Shown piece by piece: positions 37,555 to 47,181 of a DNA stretch of 64,000 bases. The stretch lies in NCBI RefSeq assembly GCF_040729435.1, contig NZ_CP160398.1, positions 2,914,001-2,978,000 of the forward strand. The letters are read 5' to 3'. Below the pieces are notes generated by a model, which saw only the letters and a list, made by a program, of their open reading frames with translations, was not told where the DNA came from and ran no database searches. This DNA is from Pseudomonas sp. HOU2 (GTDB lineage Bacteria; Pseudomonadota; Gammaproteobacteria; Pseudomonadales; Pseudomonadaceae). The position numbers and the translations under genes are program-made. Every line of letters starts with the position of its first letter. Position 1 is the first letter of the stretch.

Positions 37555-37618
37555 GGCGTCCGGGCAGACAACATCGAACCCGGCTCGTACAATGCCCGCT
37601 GCCCCGCAGGAGACTTCC

Positions 37619-38257
37619 ATGACGCGTCCCGCCCCCGTCCGCAAACCCCGTGCCCGCAGCCAGGCGCGAATCGATTCGATACTCGACGCCGCGCGCACGC
37701 TGCTGGCCGCCGAGGGTGTGGCCAGTCTGTCGATCTACAGCGTCGCCGAACGCGCGCAGATTCCGCCGTCCTCCGTGTACCACTTCTTCGCCAGCGTCCC
37801 GGCGCTGCTCGAAGCGCTGACGGCAGATGTGCACGCAGCGTTTCGCGCCTGCCTGCAGGCACCGATCGCCCACGAAGCGCTGCAAGACTGGCGCGACCTC
37901 TCGCGACTGATCGAGCAACGCATGCTGGAGATCTATGACGAAGACGCTGCCGCCCGCCAGTTGATCCTCGCCCAGCACGGCCTGACCGAAGTGACCCAGG
38001 CCGACCGGCAGCACGACATCGAACTGGGCGACCTGATGCACAAGCTGTTCGACCATCACTTCGAATTGCCGCGCCTGCCAAGCGATGTCGACGTGTTCGC
38101 GCTGGCGATGGAACTGGGCGACCGCGTGTATGCACGCTCGGTGCAGCAGCACGGGCAGATCACGCCGCGCATGGCCGAGGAAGGGATGCGGGTGTTTGAT
38201 GCCTATCTCGGGTTGTATCTGCCGCCTTATCTACCCAAGAGACATCTGGTGAGCTGA
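37619..38257 (+). CDS. TetR-family transcriptional regulator
   Basis: A 212-residue repressor-type protein. The N-terminal HTH is at about residues 17-62 (RIDSILDAARTLLAAEGVASLSIYSVAERAQIPPSSVYHFFAS), followed by an all-helical ligand domain. A basic leader (RPAPVRKPRARSQAR) precedes the HTH. CAGGAG lies 8 nt upstream of the ATG at 37619. Its place next to the polyamine genes hints at a link to amine catabolism, but no ligand can be read from the sequence. Confidence 0.88.
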   Translation: MTRPAPVRKPRARSQARIDSILDAARTLLAAEGVASLSIYSVAERAQIPPSSVYHFFASVPALLEALTADVHAAFRACLQAPIAHEALQDWRDLSRLIEQRMLEIYDEDAAARQLILAQHGLTEVTQADRQHDIELGDLMHKLFDHHFELPRLPSDVDVFALAMELGDRVYARSVQQHGQITPRMAEEGMRVFDAYLGLYLPPYLPKRHLVS

Positions 38258-38264
38258 ATGGCCT

Positions 38265-38355
38265 CATCGCTGGCAAGCCAGCTCCCACAAGGAGCTTCTG
38301 TGTATGCAGATTTGGTGACCGACAGATAACCTGTGGGAGCTGGCTTGCCAGCGAT
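38265..38355. repeat. Paired REP element, family A
   Basis: CATCGCTGGCAAGCCAGCTC and its inverted copy begin 8 bp after the TetR gene stop, in the convergent gap before ssuF. Confidence 0.9.
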
Positions 38356-38390
38356 GGCCGCGACACCATCCTCAGCTGATGCAGATAACA

Positions 38391-38431
38391 AAAAACCCCG
38401 AAGGGCTCACGCCTTTCGGGGTTTGTTTTTA
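38391..38431. terminator. Intrinsic terminator for the ssu operon (bidirectional)
   Basis: The stem AACCCCGAAGG / CCTTTCGGGGTT is flanked by A6 on the left and GTTTTTA on the right, so it works in both directions. It lies 10 bp beyond the ssuF stop. Confidence 0.9.
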
Positions 38432-38440
38432 TCCACAGGC

Positions 38441-38656
38441 TTACAACTTGGCGATCGACACCTCGGTGGATTTCACAAAGGCGATCACCTCGCTGCCCAC
38501 CGCCAGTTCCAGCTCCTTGACCGAGCGGGTGGTGATCACCGAAGTGACGATGCCGGAAGCGGTTTGCACGTCGATTTCCGACAGCACGTCGCCGAGAACG
38601 ATCTCCTTGATCGAGCCTTTGAACTGGTTGCGCACGTTGATGGCTTTGATAGTCAT
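38441..38656 (-). CDS. ssuF: Molbindin/TOBE-domain protein SsuF
   Basis: A 71-residue single TOBE (Mop) domain: MTIKAINVRNQFKGSIKEIVLGDVLSEIDVQT...IVTSVITTRSVKELELAVGSEVIAFVKSTEVSI. This is the classical molybdate/oxyanion-binding small protein fold. In Pseudomonas ssu operons ssuF is the last gene and is reported as needed for growth on sulfonates or sulfate esters, although its ligand is uncertain. AGGA lies upstream of the ATG. It is 32 bp downstream of ssuB. Confidence 0.92.
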   Translation of the reverse strand: MTIKAINVRNQFKGSIKEIVLGDVLSEIDVQTASGIVTSVITTRSVKELELAVGSEVIAFVKSTEVSIAKL

Positions 38657-38688
38657 GGCTTTGATTCCTGTCGTTGATAAAGCTTGAG

Positions 38689-39495
38689 TTATTGCGCCCA
38701 ACGCAATTGCGTAGGCAGTGGTGAAACAGGTTCCGGCTCCGGCGGCTCGCCGGGCAGGGACAGAACACGGTTGAGCACTTCGGTTTCCAGCGCCGCCAGT
38801 CGATGCGATCCGCGCACTCGCGGACGTGGCAGTTCCACTTGCAGGTCGAGGCCGACTTCGCCGTCCTCGATCAGAATCACCCGGTCGGCAATCGCCACCG
38901 CTTCGCTGACGTCGTGAGTTACCAGCAACACGGTGAACCCATGCTTTTGCCAGAGTCGTTCGATCAGTTGCTGCATCTCGATCCGGGTCAGCGCATCCAG
39001 CGCACCCAGCGGCTCGTCGAGCAGCAGCAGGCGCGGTTGATGAATCAGCGCCCGGGCCAACGCCACGCGCTGCTTCTGCCCACCGGACAAGGCGGCCGGC
39101 CACTCGTTGGCGCGATCGGCCAGACCGACCGCCTCCAGCGCTTGCAGGGCTTGCGGGCGCCAGTTGCCTTTAAGGCCGAGGCCGACGTTGTCGATGATCT
39201 TTTTCCACGGCAGCAGCCGTGCTTCCTGGAACATCAGGCGGGTGTCTTCCCGCGCATCGCTCAGCGGGGCGGCACCGGCCAGCAGGTCGCCGCCAGTCGG
39301 CTGATCGAGGCCGGCGAGCAAGCGCAGCAAGGTGCTCTTGCCGCAACCGCTGCGCCCGACCACGGCGACGAATTGCCCCGCCGGAATGTGCAGATCGATG
39401 TCGCGCAGCACCTGCCGCGCACCGAAGGTTTTCTGCAGATTGCGCACCACCAGCGGAATCCCGCGCAGCAGGCGTGGAGGTTGTTGAGCGGTCAT
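38689..39495 (-). CDS. ssuB: Sulfonate ABC transporter ATPase
   Basis: A 268-residue ATPase for the sulfonate importer. It has the Walker [10 protein letters not shown], the Q-loop [12 protein letters not shown], the signature [15 protein letters not shown], Walker [13 protein letters not shown] and switch His [10 protein letters not shown]. It ends in a proline-rich tail. The ATG at 39495 overlaps the ssuC stop (ATGA), so I prefer it to an upstream start that would lie inside ssuC. Confidence 0.95.
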   Translation of the reverse strand: MTAQQPPRLLRGIPLVVRNLQKTFGARQVLRDIDLHIPAGQFVAVVGRSGCGKSTLLRLLAGLDQPTGGDLLAGAAPLSDAREDTRLMFQEARLLPWKKIIDNVGLGLKGNWRPQALQALEAVGLADRANEWPAALSGGQKQRVALARALIHQPRLLLLDEPLGALDALTRIEMQQLIERLWQKHGFTVLLVTHDVSEAVAIADRVILIEDGEVGLDLQVELPRPRVRGSHRLAALETEVLNRVLSLPGEPPEPEPVSPLPTQLRWAQ

Positions 39496-40274
39496 GCCGC
39501 ACCTCCCCTGGCAACCTGATAGGCCGGATGCCAGCGCAACCACACACGCTCAAGGCCACGGGCAGCGAGGTCGGCGAGCTTGCCGAGCACCGCGTAAAGC
39601 AGGATCGCCAGCACCACCACGTCGGTCTGCAAAAACTCGCGGGCATTCATCGCCAGATAGCCAATGCCGGAACTGGCGGAAATGGTTTCGGCGACGATCA
39701 GCGTCAGCCACATGAAGCCCAGCGCGAAGCGCACACCGACCAGAATCGACGGCAGTGCGCCCGGCAGAATCACCTGCCAGAACAGGCTGAAACCGCTCAA
39801 GCCATAACTGCGCGCCATCTCCACCAGCGCCGGATCGACGTTGCGGATGCCGTGATAAGTGTTGAGGTAAATCGGGAACAACGTGCCCAGTGCGACCAGG
39901 AAAATCTTCGCCGACTCGTCGATGCCGAACCACAGGATGACCAGCGGAATCAGTGCCAGGTGCGGCACGTTGCGGATCATCTGCACCGAGCTGTCGAGCA
40001 GGCGTTCGCCCCACTTCGACAGGCCGGTGATGAAGCCCAGCACCAGGCCGATGCTGCCGCCGATGGTGAAGCCCAGCGCCGCGCGCCAGCCGCTGATTGC
40101 CAGATGCGTCCAGATCTCGCCGCTGCGCACCAGACTGACACCGGCCTCGATCACCGCCACCGGTGCCGGCAGGATCCGTGTCGACAACCAACCGGCCGAC
40201 ACCGACAACTGCCACACCGCCAGCAACAGCACCGGCAACGCCCAGGGCGCGAGGCTGTGGATAAATTTGTTCAT
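39492..40274 (-). CDS. ssuC: Sulfonate ABC transporter permease
   Basis: A 260-residue inner-membrane permease with six helices. The EAA-type cytoplasmic loop is [30 protein letters not shown], and the N-terminal [26 protein letters not shown] is typical of SsuC/TauC. Coupled to ssuB by a 4-nt overlap, it follows ssuD by only 8 bp. Confidence 0.95.
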   Translation of the reverse strand: MNKFIHSLAPWALPVLLLAVWQLSVSAGWLSTRILPAPVAVIEAGVSLVRSGEIWTHLAISGWRAALGFTIGGSIGLVLGFITGLSKWGERLLDSSVQMIRNVPHLALIPLVILWFGIDESAKIFLVALGTLFPIYLNTYHGIRNVDPALVEMARSYGLSGFSLFWQVILPGALPSILVGVRFALGFMWLTLIVAETISASSGIGYLAMNAREFLQTDVVVLAILLYAVLGKLADLAARGLERVWLRWHPAYQVARGGAA

Positions 40275-40282
40275 GGCGCGCC

Positions 40283-41431
40283 TCAGCTCTGCGACGCGGC
40301 TTTGGGAAGAATGTCGTTGGCCACCATCTCGCCGAACGGGCTGACGTAACCGGCGCTTTTCGGCAGCTCCGGACGCTCGATGTCGAGGTGCGGGAACAGC
40401 AATTCAGCGACGCGGTACGACTCTTCGAGGTGTGGATAACCGGAGAAGATGAAAGTATCGATGCCCAGATCCGCGTACTCCTTTACCCGAGCGGCTACGG
40501 TCGGTCCATCACCAACCAGCGCCGTACCGGCACCACCACGCACCAGGCCGACGCCGGCCCACAGGTTGGGGCTGACTTCGAGGTTGTCGCGACTGCCGCC
40601 ATGCAGCGCGGCCATGCGTTGTTGACCGACCGAATCAAAACGCGCCAGCGACGCTTGCGCACGTTTGATGGTGTCGTCGTCCAGATGCGAGATCAGCCGG
40701 TCTGCCGCTTGCCAGGCTTCGGCGTTGGTTTCGCGCACGATCACATGCAGACGAATGCCGAAGCGCACGGTACGCCCGAGCTTGGCGGCTTTGGCACGAA
40801 CCTGTTCGATCTTCTCGGCCACCGCGGCTGGCGGTTCGCCCCAGGTCAGTACCATCTCGACCTGTTCGGCGGCCAGATCCTGCGCCGCTTCCGAGGAGCC
40901 GCCGAAGTACAGCGGCGGACGCGGTTGCTGGATCGGCGGATAGAGCAGCTTGGCGCCCTTCACGCTGATGTGTTCGCCGTCGTAATCGACGGTTTCGCCT
41001 TCGAGCACCCGACGCCAGATGCGAGTGAATTCCACCGAGGCTTGATAACGCTCTTCGTGGTTGAGGAACAGACCATCACCGGCCAGCTCTTCCGGGTCAC
41101 CGCCGGTCACCAGGTTGAACAGCGCACGACCGCCGGACAGACGATCCAGCGTCGCTGCCTGCCGCGCCGCCACCGTCGGGGAAATGATCCCGGGGCGCAG
41201 GGCAACAAGGAACTTCAGACGCTGGGTCACCGGGATCAACGACGCGGCCACCAGCCACGAGTCTTCGCAGGAGCGGCCGGTGGGAATCAGCACACCGCCG
41301 AAACCCAGGCGATCCGCCGCTTGCGCAACCTGTTGCAGATAACCGTGATCGACGGCGCGGGCGCCTTCGGCGGTGCCAAGGTAATGGCCGTCGCCGTGGG
41401 TAGGCAGGAACCAGAAGATGTTGAGGCTCAT
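40283..41431 (-). CDS. ssuD: FMNH2-dependent alkanesulfonate monooxygenase
   Basis: A 382-residue luciferase-like (LLM) flavin monooxygenase. It uses reduced FMN from SsuE and O2 to cleave the C-S bond of alkanesulfonates, releasing sulfite and an aldehyde. Seen motifs are [20 protein letters not shown] at the N-terminus, [47 protein letters not shown] and [16 protein letters not shown]. It lies 25 bp after ssuA in the operon. Confidence 0.96.
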   Translation of the reverse strand: MSLNIFWFLPTHGDGHYLGTAEGARAVDHGYLQQVAQAADRLGFGGVLIPTGRSCEDSWLVAASLIPVTQRLKFLVALRPGIISPTVAARQAATLDRLSGGRALFNLVTGGDPEELAGDGLFLNHEERYQASVEFTRIWRRVLEGETVDYDGEHISVKGAKLLYPPIQQPRPPLYFGGSSEAAQDLAAEQVEMVLTWGEPPAAVAEKIEQVRAKAAKLGRTVRFGIRLHVIVRETNAEAWQAADRLISHLDDDTIKRAQASLARFDSVGQQRMAALHGGSRDNLEVSPNLWAGVGLVRGGAGTALVGDGPTVAARVKEYADLGIDTFIFSGYPHLEESYRVAELLFPHLDIERPELPKSAGYVSPFGEMVANDILPKAASQS

Positions 41432-41456
41432 GGAGTGGTCTCCTTGGGGATTCGAT

Positions 41457-42437
41457 TTACTGGGCTTGGCTAACCGAGCTTTGGGCCACAGCGGCCGGTG
41501 GGGTCCAGATCACATCCTTGATGCTCAACGGCTTGGGGATCAGCTTGAGCTGGTAGAAGGTGTCGGCGATTTTCTGTTGCGCGGCGACCACTTCCGGGGT
41601 CAGGAACAGCGCACCGTAGCCCTGGCGTTTCACCGAGGTCAGGGTGATGTCCGCCGGCAGGCCAAGCAGCGGCGCGACCTGCTGGGTCACGTCTTCAGGG
41701 TTGGCTTTGGACCACTCGCCCACAGCGCGCACTTCTTCGACGAGGGTCTTGATCACCTCGGGATTTTTCTGCGCGTAAGGTTTGGTCGCGAGGTAGAACT
41801 GATGGTTGTCGACGATGCCTTTGCCGTCACGCAGGGTGTGCGCTTGCAGCTGTTGCTCGGCAGCGGCCTGGTACGGGTCCCAGATCACCCAGGCGTCGAC
41901 GCTGCCACGTTCGAACGCGGCGCGAGCATCGGCCGGCGGCAGGAATACCGTCTGGATGTCGGAGTATTTGAGGCCGGCGTCTTCCAGTGCGCGCACCAGC
42001 AGGTAGTGCACGTTGGAGCCTTTGTTCAGGGCGACTTTCTTGCCCTTGAGATCCGCCACCGATTTGATCGGCGAATCTTTCGGCACGAGGATCGCTTCGC
42101 TGTTCGGCGCTGGCGGTTCGTAGGCGACGTAGAGCAGATCAGCGCCCGCCGCTTGGGCGAACACTGGCGGAGTCTCACCGGTCACGCCGAAGTCGATCGA
42201 GCCGACGTTCAGGCCTTCGAGCAGTTGCGGGCCGCCGGGGAATTCAGTCCATTGCACGTCCACGCCTTGCGCGGCCAGACGCTTTTCCAGAGTGCCCTTG
42301 GCTTTGAGCAGCACCAGCGTGCCGTACTTCTGATAACCGATCCGTAGAGTCTCGGCCTGAGCTTGAGTAATGGCGCCGAAGGACACAGCCGCAGCAAACA
42401 GAGCGACCAGACCACGACGCAAAAATACAGTGCGCAT
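41457..42437 (-). CDS. ssuA: Periplasmic sulfonate-binding protein
   Basis: A 326-residue aliphatic sulfonate-binding protein with a signal peptide ([28 protein letters not shown]) and the SsuA landmarks [59 protein letters not shown] and [16 protein letters not shown] chose the ATG at 42437 because AAAGGAG lies about 7 nt upstream and the signal peptide then starts directly. Confidence 0.95.
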   Translation of the reverse strand: MRTVFLRRGLVALFAAAVSFGAITQAQAETLRIGYQKYGTLVLLKAKGTLEKRLAAQGVDVQWTEFPGGPQLLEGLNVGSIDFGVTGETPPVFAQAAGADLLYVAYEPPAPNSEAILVPKDSPIKSVADLKGKKVALNKGSNVHYLLVRALEDAGLKYSDIQTVFLPPADARAAFERGSVDAWVIWDPYQAAAEQQLQAHTLRDGKGIVDNHQFYLATKPYAQKNPEVIKTLVEEVRAVGEWSKANPEDVTQQVAPLLGLPADITLTSVKRQGYGALFLTPEVVAAQQKIADTFYQLKLIPKPLSIKDVIWTPPAAVAQSSVSQAQ

Positions 42438-42526
42438 AGCGCTCTCCTTTTTGCTGTTGGGTTGTGGCTGCACCTGCTTGGCCGTTGACGGCTGAGTAAG
42501 GTGAGTACTTCAAATTCCGGTGAGGC

Positions 42527-43120
42527 TTAAATGCTCCAGCGAGCACTCAACAAACGTTCATTCAACAGGCCCGGCTCCAGCGGTTTTGGCCGGCGGGCCA
42601 TGGCACTGACAAACTGATCCAGCGCTTCATGCAGACGCTGCTCCAGCGCCGGCGCCAACTGCGCCGCGGCACTGCCTTCGCCGTAAGCGATCTGGCTGTC
42701 CTCGGCGAAAATGCCTTGCAGCATCTCCTGGGCTTTCAATGCCGACAGCACCGGTTTGAGCGCGTAATCGACCACCAGCATGTGGGCGATGCTGCCACCC
42801 GTGGCCATCGGCAAAACGATCTTGTGGTTCAAGGCGCGTTCGGGCAGCAGATCGAGCACGGTCTTCAGCGCGCCGGAAAACGACGCCTTGTACACCGGCG
42901 TGGCGATCAGCAGACCGTCGGCGTTTTCAATCTGCGCCAGCAGGTCGAGCACTTTCGGGCTGTCGAAACGGGCGTGGAGCAGGTCTTCGGCCGGGAAGTC
43001 CCGCACCTGATAACTCACCACTTCCACCCCTTGCTCCTGCAACCAGCGTTGCGAGCGCTCGAGCAACACTCCTGAGCGGGAGCGCTGGCTGGGACTGCCA
43101 CCGAGTGAGACGACCAGCAT
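42527..43120 (-). CDS. ssuE: NADPH-dependent FMN reductase
   Basis: A 197-residue flavodoxin-fold reductase that supplies FMNH2 to SsuD. The FMN phosphate loop is [18 protein letters not shown] (residues 5-22), and [24 protein letters not shown] is the second flavin contact. It is the first gene of the leftward ssuEADCBF operon, 89 bp upstream of ssuA. Confidence 0.95.
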   Translation of the reverse strand: MLVVSLGGSPSQRSRSGVLLERSQRWLQEQGVEVVSYQVRDFPAEDLLHARFDSPKVLDLLAQIENADGLLIATPVYKASFSGALKTVLDLLPERALNHKIVLPMATGGSIAHMLVVDYALKPVLSALKAQEMLQGIFAEDSQIAYGEGSAAAQLAPALEQRLHEALDQFVSAMARRPKPLEPGLLNERLLSARWSI

Positions 43121-43191
43121 TCAGACAATTCCTTGCGCGTTACAGGCGATTCGCGGGTTGCGATCTCGCGTCATGGAGTGACCTTACCAGC

Positions 43192-43213
43192 TGATTTATA
43201 TATCCATAAATCA
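43192..43213. promoter_or_regulatory. Perfect 8-bp dyad upstream of ssuE
   Basis: TGATTTAT and its exact complement ATAAATCA are separated by 6 bp, within an AT-rich stretch (43190-43250) that stands out from the GC-rich surroundings, about 72 bp upstream of the ssuE start. It is a candidate regulator or RNA-polymerase entry region for the sulfur-starvation operon; I cannot assign it to CysB, SfnR or another factor. Confidence 0.55.
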
Positions 43214-43268
43214 TATTTATTCATTTGGTTATTCGTTTAAGAGATATGCGATCTGCTTTGGTGCGGGC

Positions 43269-43294
43269 AAAAAACAGGCCGTGAAAACGGCCTG
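43269..43294 (-). terminator. Intrinsic terminator for lsfA
   Basis: On the minus strand the stem CAGGCCGT / ACGGCCTG with a 4-nt loop is followed by TTTTTT. It lies about 140 bp beyond the lsfA stop, past a REP element. Confidence 0.85.
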
Positions 43295-43333
43295 AAATCC
43301 CCTGCTTAGTGGTTCTGCGTTGAACGGACTGGC

Positions 43334-43402
43334 GCTATCGCGAGCAGGCTCACTCCTACAGGGGAACGCATTTCAAATGTAGGAGTGAGCCTGCTCGCGA
43401 TG
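43334..43402. repeat. Paired REP element, family D
   Basis: GCTATCGCGAGCAGGCTCAC and its inverted copy (GTAGGAGTGAGCCTGCTCGC) flank about 20 bp. It lies between lsfA and its terminator. Confidence 0.9.
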
Positions 43403-43434
43403 ACGGTGGTGGCTACGCCGCCAATCTCACTGAT

Positions 43435-44073
43435 TCACTTGTTCGGCTGCGGCGTCAGGCGCAGGTATGGCTTGACCGCACGATAGCCTTTCGGGAAGCG
43501 CCGCTTGATTTCTTCTTCGTCCTTGAGCGACGGCACGATCACCACCTCCTCACCGTCCTGCCAGTTGGCCGGGGTGGCCACCTTGTAGTTGTCGGTGAGC
43601 TGCAGCGAATCGATCACCCGCAGGATCTCGTGAAAGTTGCGCCCGGTGCTCGCCGGGTAGGTGATGGTCAGGCGGATCTTCTTGTTCGGATCGATCACGA
43701 ACAGCGAGCGCACGGTCAGGGTGTCGTTGGCGTTCGGATGGATCAGGTCATAGAGGTCGGAAACCTTGCGATCGGCATCGGCCAGGATCGGGAAGTTGAC
43801 GATGGTGTTCTGGGTTTCGTTGATGTCTTCGATCCACTTGTGGTGCGAGTCCACCGGGTCGACCGACAGCGCGATGGCTTTGACGCCACGCTTGGCGAAC
43901 TCATCCTTGAGCTTGGCGGTGAAGCCCAGCTCGGTGGTGCACACCGGGGTGAAGTCGGCCGGGTGGGAGAACAGCACGCCCCAGCTATCGCCCAGCCACT
44001 CGTGGAAACGAATCTTGCCGGCGCTGGAATCCTGTTCGAAGTCGGGGGCGATGTCGCCGAGTCTGAGGCTCAT
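43435..44073 (-). CDS. lsfA: 1-Cys peroxiredoxin LsfA
   Basis: A 212-residue Prx6-type peroxiredoxin. The peroxidatic cysteine is C45 in HPADFTPVCTTELG, and no resolving Cys is present. The C-terminal NWQDGEEVVIVPSLKDEEEIKRRFPKGYRAVKPYLRLTPQP is the Prx6 arm. LsfA was named for its induction on sulfonates in Pseudomonas and commonly sits near ssu. It reduces peroxides in the cytoplasm. It has its own terminator and promoter, separate from the ssu operon. Confidence 0.95.
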   Translation of the reverse strand: MSLRLGDIAPDFEQDSSAGKIRFHEWLGDSWGVLFSHPADFTPVCTTELGFTAKLKDEFAKRGVKAIALSVDPVDSHHKWIEDINETQNTIVNFPILADADRKVSDLYDLIHPNANDTLTVRSLFVIDPNKKIRLTITYPASTGRNFHEILRVIDSLQLTDNYKVATPANWQDGEEVVIVPSLKDEEEIKRRFPKGYRAVKPYLRLTPQPNK

Positions 44074-44304
44074 GGTGCTGCTCCTGATGAGTTGTTGGAG
44101 AACTCAACTGTAGCTCGGGATTTGCCATCATGAAAAAGAATAAATAACTAGATATCTAGTACTTAAAGGAATATTAAACATCGTTCACTGGACGCTCGCC
44201 GGCATCGCGACGAACATCGCCCTCAAGGTTCGAGAAGGCCTTGAGTAGCTGCAAAAGAGGGGAATTCCGGGACAGGCTTACGGGGGTGAGTCTGACCCGG
44301 AAAT

Positions 44305-44345
44305 GCAAAAGCCCCATCCGGCACGGTGCCGGACGGGGCTTTTTT
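44305..44345. terminator. Intrinsic terminator after the OprD-family porin gene
   Basis: GCCCC-TCCGGCAC / GTGCCGGA-GGGGC with a 1-nt bulge is flanked by AAAA on the left and TTTTTT on the right. It begins 24 bp beyond the porin stop on the minus strand and can also act rightwards. Confidence 0.92.
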
Positions 44346-44368
44346 ACATCAACCGCTTGAGCGCGCTA

Positions 44369-45694
44369 TTACAGCAGCGGGATCGAGTAGCTGACGATCA
44401 GGCGGTTTTCGTCCTGGGAACGGGTGTTCGCCAGATCGGTACGCCACATCGCGTTTTTCCAGGCAACGCCGAGGTTTTTCAGCGGGCCTTCCGGAATCAC
44501 GTAACCGATGGTCAGGTCACGTTCCCACTCGGTTTTTTCGCCCAGCGGAGTGTCGATGTTGTTGCCACGCAGATAGATCAGGTTGGCGGTCAGGCCAGGA
44601 ACGCCGATCTTGGCGAAATCGTAGCCGTAGCGAGCCTGCCAGGTACGCTCGCCAGCACGGGCGAACTTCTGGATCTGCATGTCGGTGATGGTGCTGTTGG
44701 ACGAGCCGTCACCCTGGTTCAGCCAAGGGAAGTCGCTGTCGCCTTTGGTGTACTGGTAGCCAGCACCGAAGGTGTGACCTTCAACCGAGTACAGTGCCAG
44801 GTAGCTGTACAGATCGTTGTCGACTTTGCCCTTGGTGGTAGTGCCACCGTAGTAACCGCTGGTGTAGTAGGCAGCGGTATCGCCGTTGGCACCGTTGTCA
44901 CGACTGCGGTAGTAACGCAGGTCGCTTTTCAGTACGCCCGGGCCGATTGCCCAGTTGTGTACCAGACCCAGGAAGTTCTGCGAGTAGAAGTCCTTCAGCT
45001 CGCCGTAGTAGTACGAAGCGGTCAGGTCTTTGTTGATCTTGTAGTCAGCACCACCGTAGTAGAACTTGTTGCTGAACACGCCTTTGTCGTAGTTCGAACC
45101 AGCGTTCGCACCGGCAATCGACATGTTCTCGTTGTTGCTGGAGTTACGACCTTTCACGGCCTCAACCTGACCGGCAGTCAGGGTCAGGTCCTTGAACTCG
45201 TTCGAGGTGATCGCTTCGCCCTGGAAGGTTTGCGGCAGCAGACGACCGTCGTTGTACTTGATGACCGGGTTGTTCGGCATCAGGGTACCGACCTTCAGCT
45301 CTGTCTGGGAGATCTTGACCTTGCCGGTCACGCCCAGGCTGGCGAAGTCATTCACAGCGCGATTGCCGTCGCTTGGGAACACAGTGCCACCCGACGACGT
45401 ACCGGCGGCGTTGCCGCTCTTGGCCGGGCTGGAATCCAGACGCACGCCGTACAGGCCGATCGCGTCAACACCGAACTGCACGGTGCCTTGGGTGTAACCC
45501 GAGATGAAACGCAGATCGAAGCCTTGGCCCCACTCTTCGTTCTTGTTCGGGCCAGTGCCGTCACGGTTGTCGGTGTTGATGTAGAAGTTGCGCAGGCCCA
45601 GAGTGGCCTTGCTGTCTTCGATGAAACCGGCGGCGCCTGCCTGCTGCGCCAAAACCCCTACGGCCACAGCCAGGGCCAAGGTGGACTTGTTCAT
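44369..45694 (-). CDS. OprD-family outer-membrane porin
   Basis: A 441-residue precursor with a signal peptide (MNKSTLALAVAVGVLAQQAGA) and the OprD-family beta-barrel pattern: GFIEDSKATLGLRNFYINTD at the mature N-terminus, a QTELKVGTLMPNNPVIKYNDGRLLPQTFQG constriction region, GERTWQARYGYDFAKIGVPGL, and the terminal VSYSIPLL typical of outer-membrane barrels. Members take up amino acids or small acids; the substrate is unknown. Position between the sulfur genes makes an organosulfur ligand plausible but unproven. Confidence 0.9.
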   Translation of the reverse strand: MNKSTLALAVAVGVLAQQAGAAGFIEDSKATLGLRNFYINTDNRDGTGPNKNEEWGQGFDLRFISGYTQGTVQFGVDAIGLYGVRLDSSPAKSGNAAGTSSGGTVFPSDGNRAVNDFASLGVTGKVKISQTELKVGTLMPNNPVIKYNDGRLLPQTFQGEAITSNEFKDLTLTAGQVEAVKGRNSSNNENMSIAGANAGSNYDKGVFSNKFYYGGADYKINKDLTASYYYGELKDFYSQNFLGLVHNWAIGPGVLKSDLRYYRSRDNGANGDTAAYYTSGYYGGTTTKGKVDNDLYSYLALYSVEGHTFGAGYQYTKGDSDFPWLNQGDGSSNSTITDMQIQKFARAGERTWQARYGYDFAKIGVPGLTANLIYLRGNNIDTPLGEKTEWERDLTIGYVIPEGPLKNLGVAWKNAMWRTDLANTRSQDENRLIVSYSIPLL

Positions 45695-46060
45695 GTAAAG
45701 CTCCTCTCGTTTCTAATTCTTGTGTTCCTGGTCCTGGTCGAATGCCCGGATCCGTAGGTTCGCGATTAGCGCCAGAGCGTGACTGACAAGTCAATCGTAA
45801 CCTTGTGTGTCTACGACCAAGGTCTAATCGCAGTATTTGGGTCCCTGCACAGTACTGACTTTCCTGATAACCCCAAAAAGAATTATTTCATTCTTTTTTA
45901 TACCATTCGGGTATATGGCCCAGTAATGGCCACCTGCAGCGCAACACAGGATATCGGCTACTAAGCTAATTACTAAATGGTATTTGTTCGCCTATTTTTA
46001 GATCGATTAGCGTTGACGTATTCGAAACACGTCAAACCCTATCCAAAAGGCGACGCCATC
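45695..46060. promoter_or_regulatory. Divergent regulatory region between the porin gene and tauA
   Basis: 366 bp without a gene. It holds a small inverted repeat, TATACC / GGTATA with a 5-bp spacer (45899-45915), and a direct repeat ATGGCC just beyond it. The stretch 45870-46010 is strikingly AT-rich for this genome. Promoters for both genes must lie here, but I cannot place their boxes with confidence. Confidence 0.5.
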
Positions 46061-47047
46061 ATGGCCAAACGGGCACTATCTAGTCAATTTGTTACAGTTT
46101 GTGTGTCAGCGATAATTTCTTTCTCCGCTCAAGCCGCCAACCTCACGGTGGGTTATCAAACCGGTATCGACCCGAGCAAAGTCCCCCAAGCCGACGGTAC
46201 TTACGAAACAACCATCGGCCAGAAGATCGACTGGCGACGCTTCAATAGTGGCCCGGAAGTTGTGACAGCCATTGCATCGGGCGACGTACAGATCGGCAAC
46301 CTCGGCTCCAGCCCTTTGGCAGCCGCCGCTTCACGCAATCTGCCGATCGTCGCCTTCATTGTTTCGGCGCAGATCAATGCCGCCGAAGCCTTGGTGGTGC
46401 GCAATGGCAGCGGGATCAACACCCCGCAGGATCTGGTCGGCAAGACCATCGCCACGCCCTTCGTTTCCACCTCCCACTACAGTCTGCTCGGTGCTCTCAA
46501 GCACTGGGGCCTGGACACCTCGAAAGTCAAAGTGGTGAACCTGCAACCGGCGGAAATCGCCGCAGCCTGGAAGCGTGGGGATATCGATGGCGCGTTTGTC
46601 TGGTCGCCAGCACTGGGGGAAATCCGCAAGACCGGCAAGACCCTGACCGATGCCGCTCAAGTCGGCCAATGGGGAGCACCGACCTTCGAAGTCTGGGTCG
46701 CGCGCAAGGATTTCGCCGAGAAGCACCCTGACGTGGTAGCCAAATTTGCCAAGGTCACTCTAGACGCGTTTGCCGATTACGCCAGCCATAAAGACAGCTG
46801 GACGGCCGACTCGGCGCCGGTGCAGAAAATCGCCAAATTGACCGGTGCCAACGCCGCTGATGTACCGGAGCTGCTGGCCGGCTCGGCCTTCCCCGATGCC
46901 AAGGCACAGCAAACCACCGCACTGCTGGACGGCGGCACGGCGAAAGCGATTGGTGAGACGGCGAAGTTTTTGAAGGAACAGGGCAAGGTCGAGACGGTGC
47001 TGCCGGACTATTCGCCGTACGTCAGTGCGAAGTTTGTACCTGAATAA
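46061..47047 (+). CDS. tauA: Taurine-type ABC transporter binding protein (orphan)
   Basis: A 328-residue periplasmic binding protein of the TauA/NitT family with a signal peptide (MAKRALSSQFVTVCVSAIISFSAQA). It shows the TauA start LTVGYQTGIDPSKVPQADGTYE, the IDWRRFNSGPEVVTAIASGDVQIGNLGSSPLAAAASR stretch and the AAWKRGDIDGAFVWSPAL motif, close to taurine-binding proteins. The ATG at 46061 begins the signal peptide; earlier starts add an AT-rich, unconserved leader. No tauB, tauC or tauD follows: the next feature is a REP element and then argA. Confidence 0.88.
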   Translation: MAKRALSSQFVTVCVSAIISFSAQAANLTVGYQTGIDPSKVPQADGTYETTIGQKIDWRRFNSGPEVVTAIASGDVQIGNLGSSPLAAAASRNLPIVAFIVSAQINAAEALVVRNGSGINTPQDLVGKTIATPFVSTSHYSLLGALKHWGLDTSKVKVVNLQPAEIAAAWKRGDIDGAFVWSPALGEIRKTGKTLTDAAQVGQWGAPTFEVWVARKDFAEKHPDVVAKFAKVTLDAFADYASHKDSWTADSAPVQKIAKLTGANAADVPELLAGSAFPDAKAQQTTALLDGGTAKAIGETAKFLKEQGKVETVLPDYSPYVSAKFVPE

Positions 47048-47056
47048 AGATACATA

Positions 47057-47163
47057 TGTGGCGAGGGAGCTTGCTCCCGCTGGAGGCCGAAGGACTCCCA
47101 ATTCCGGCAAACACCGGTTTGGGGCCGCTTCGCAGCCCAGCGGGAGCAAGCTCCCTCACCACA
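47057..47163. repeat. Paired REP element, family B
   Basis: TGTGGCGAGGGAGCTTGCTC and its inverted copy flank the CGAAGGACTCCCAATTCC / GGGGCCGCTTCGC variable centre, between convergent tauA and argA. Confidence 0.9.
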
Positions 47164-47181
47164 AGAATCCCTCGGTAATCT

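Noticed and set aside
37619..38257. Naming the TetR-family gene aguR
   Set aside because: It is near the polyamine genes, but no agmatine genes (aguA, aguB) are adjacent, so the position alone is insufficient.
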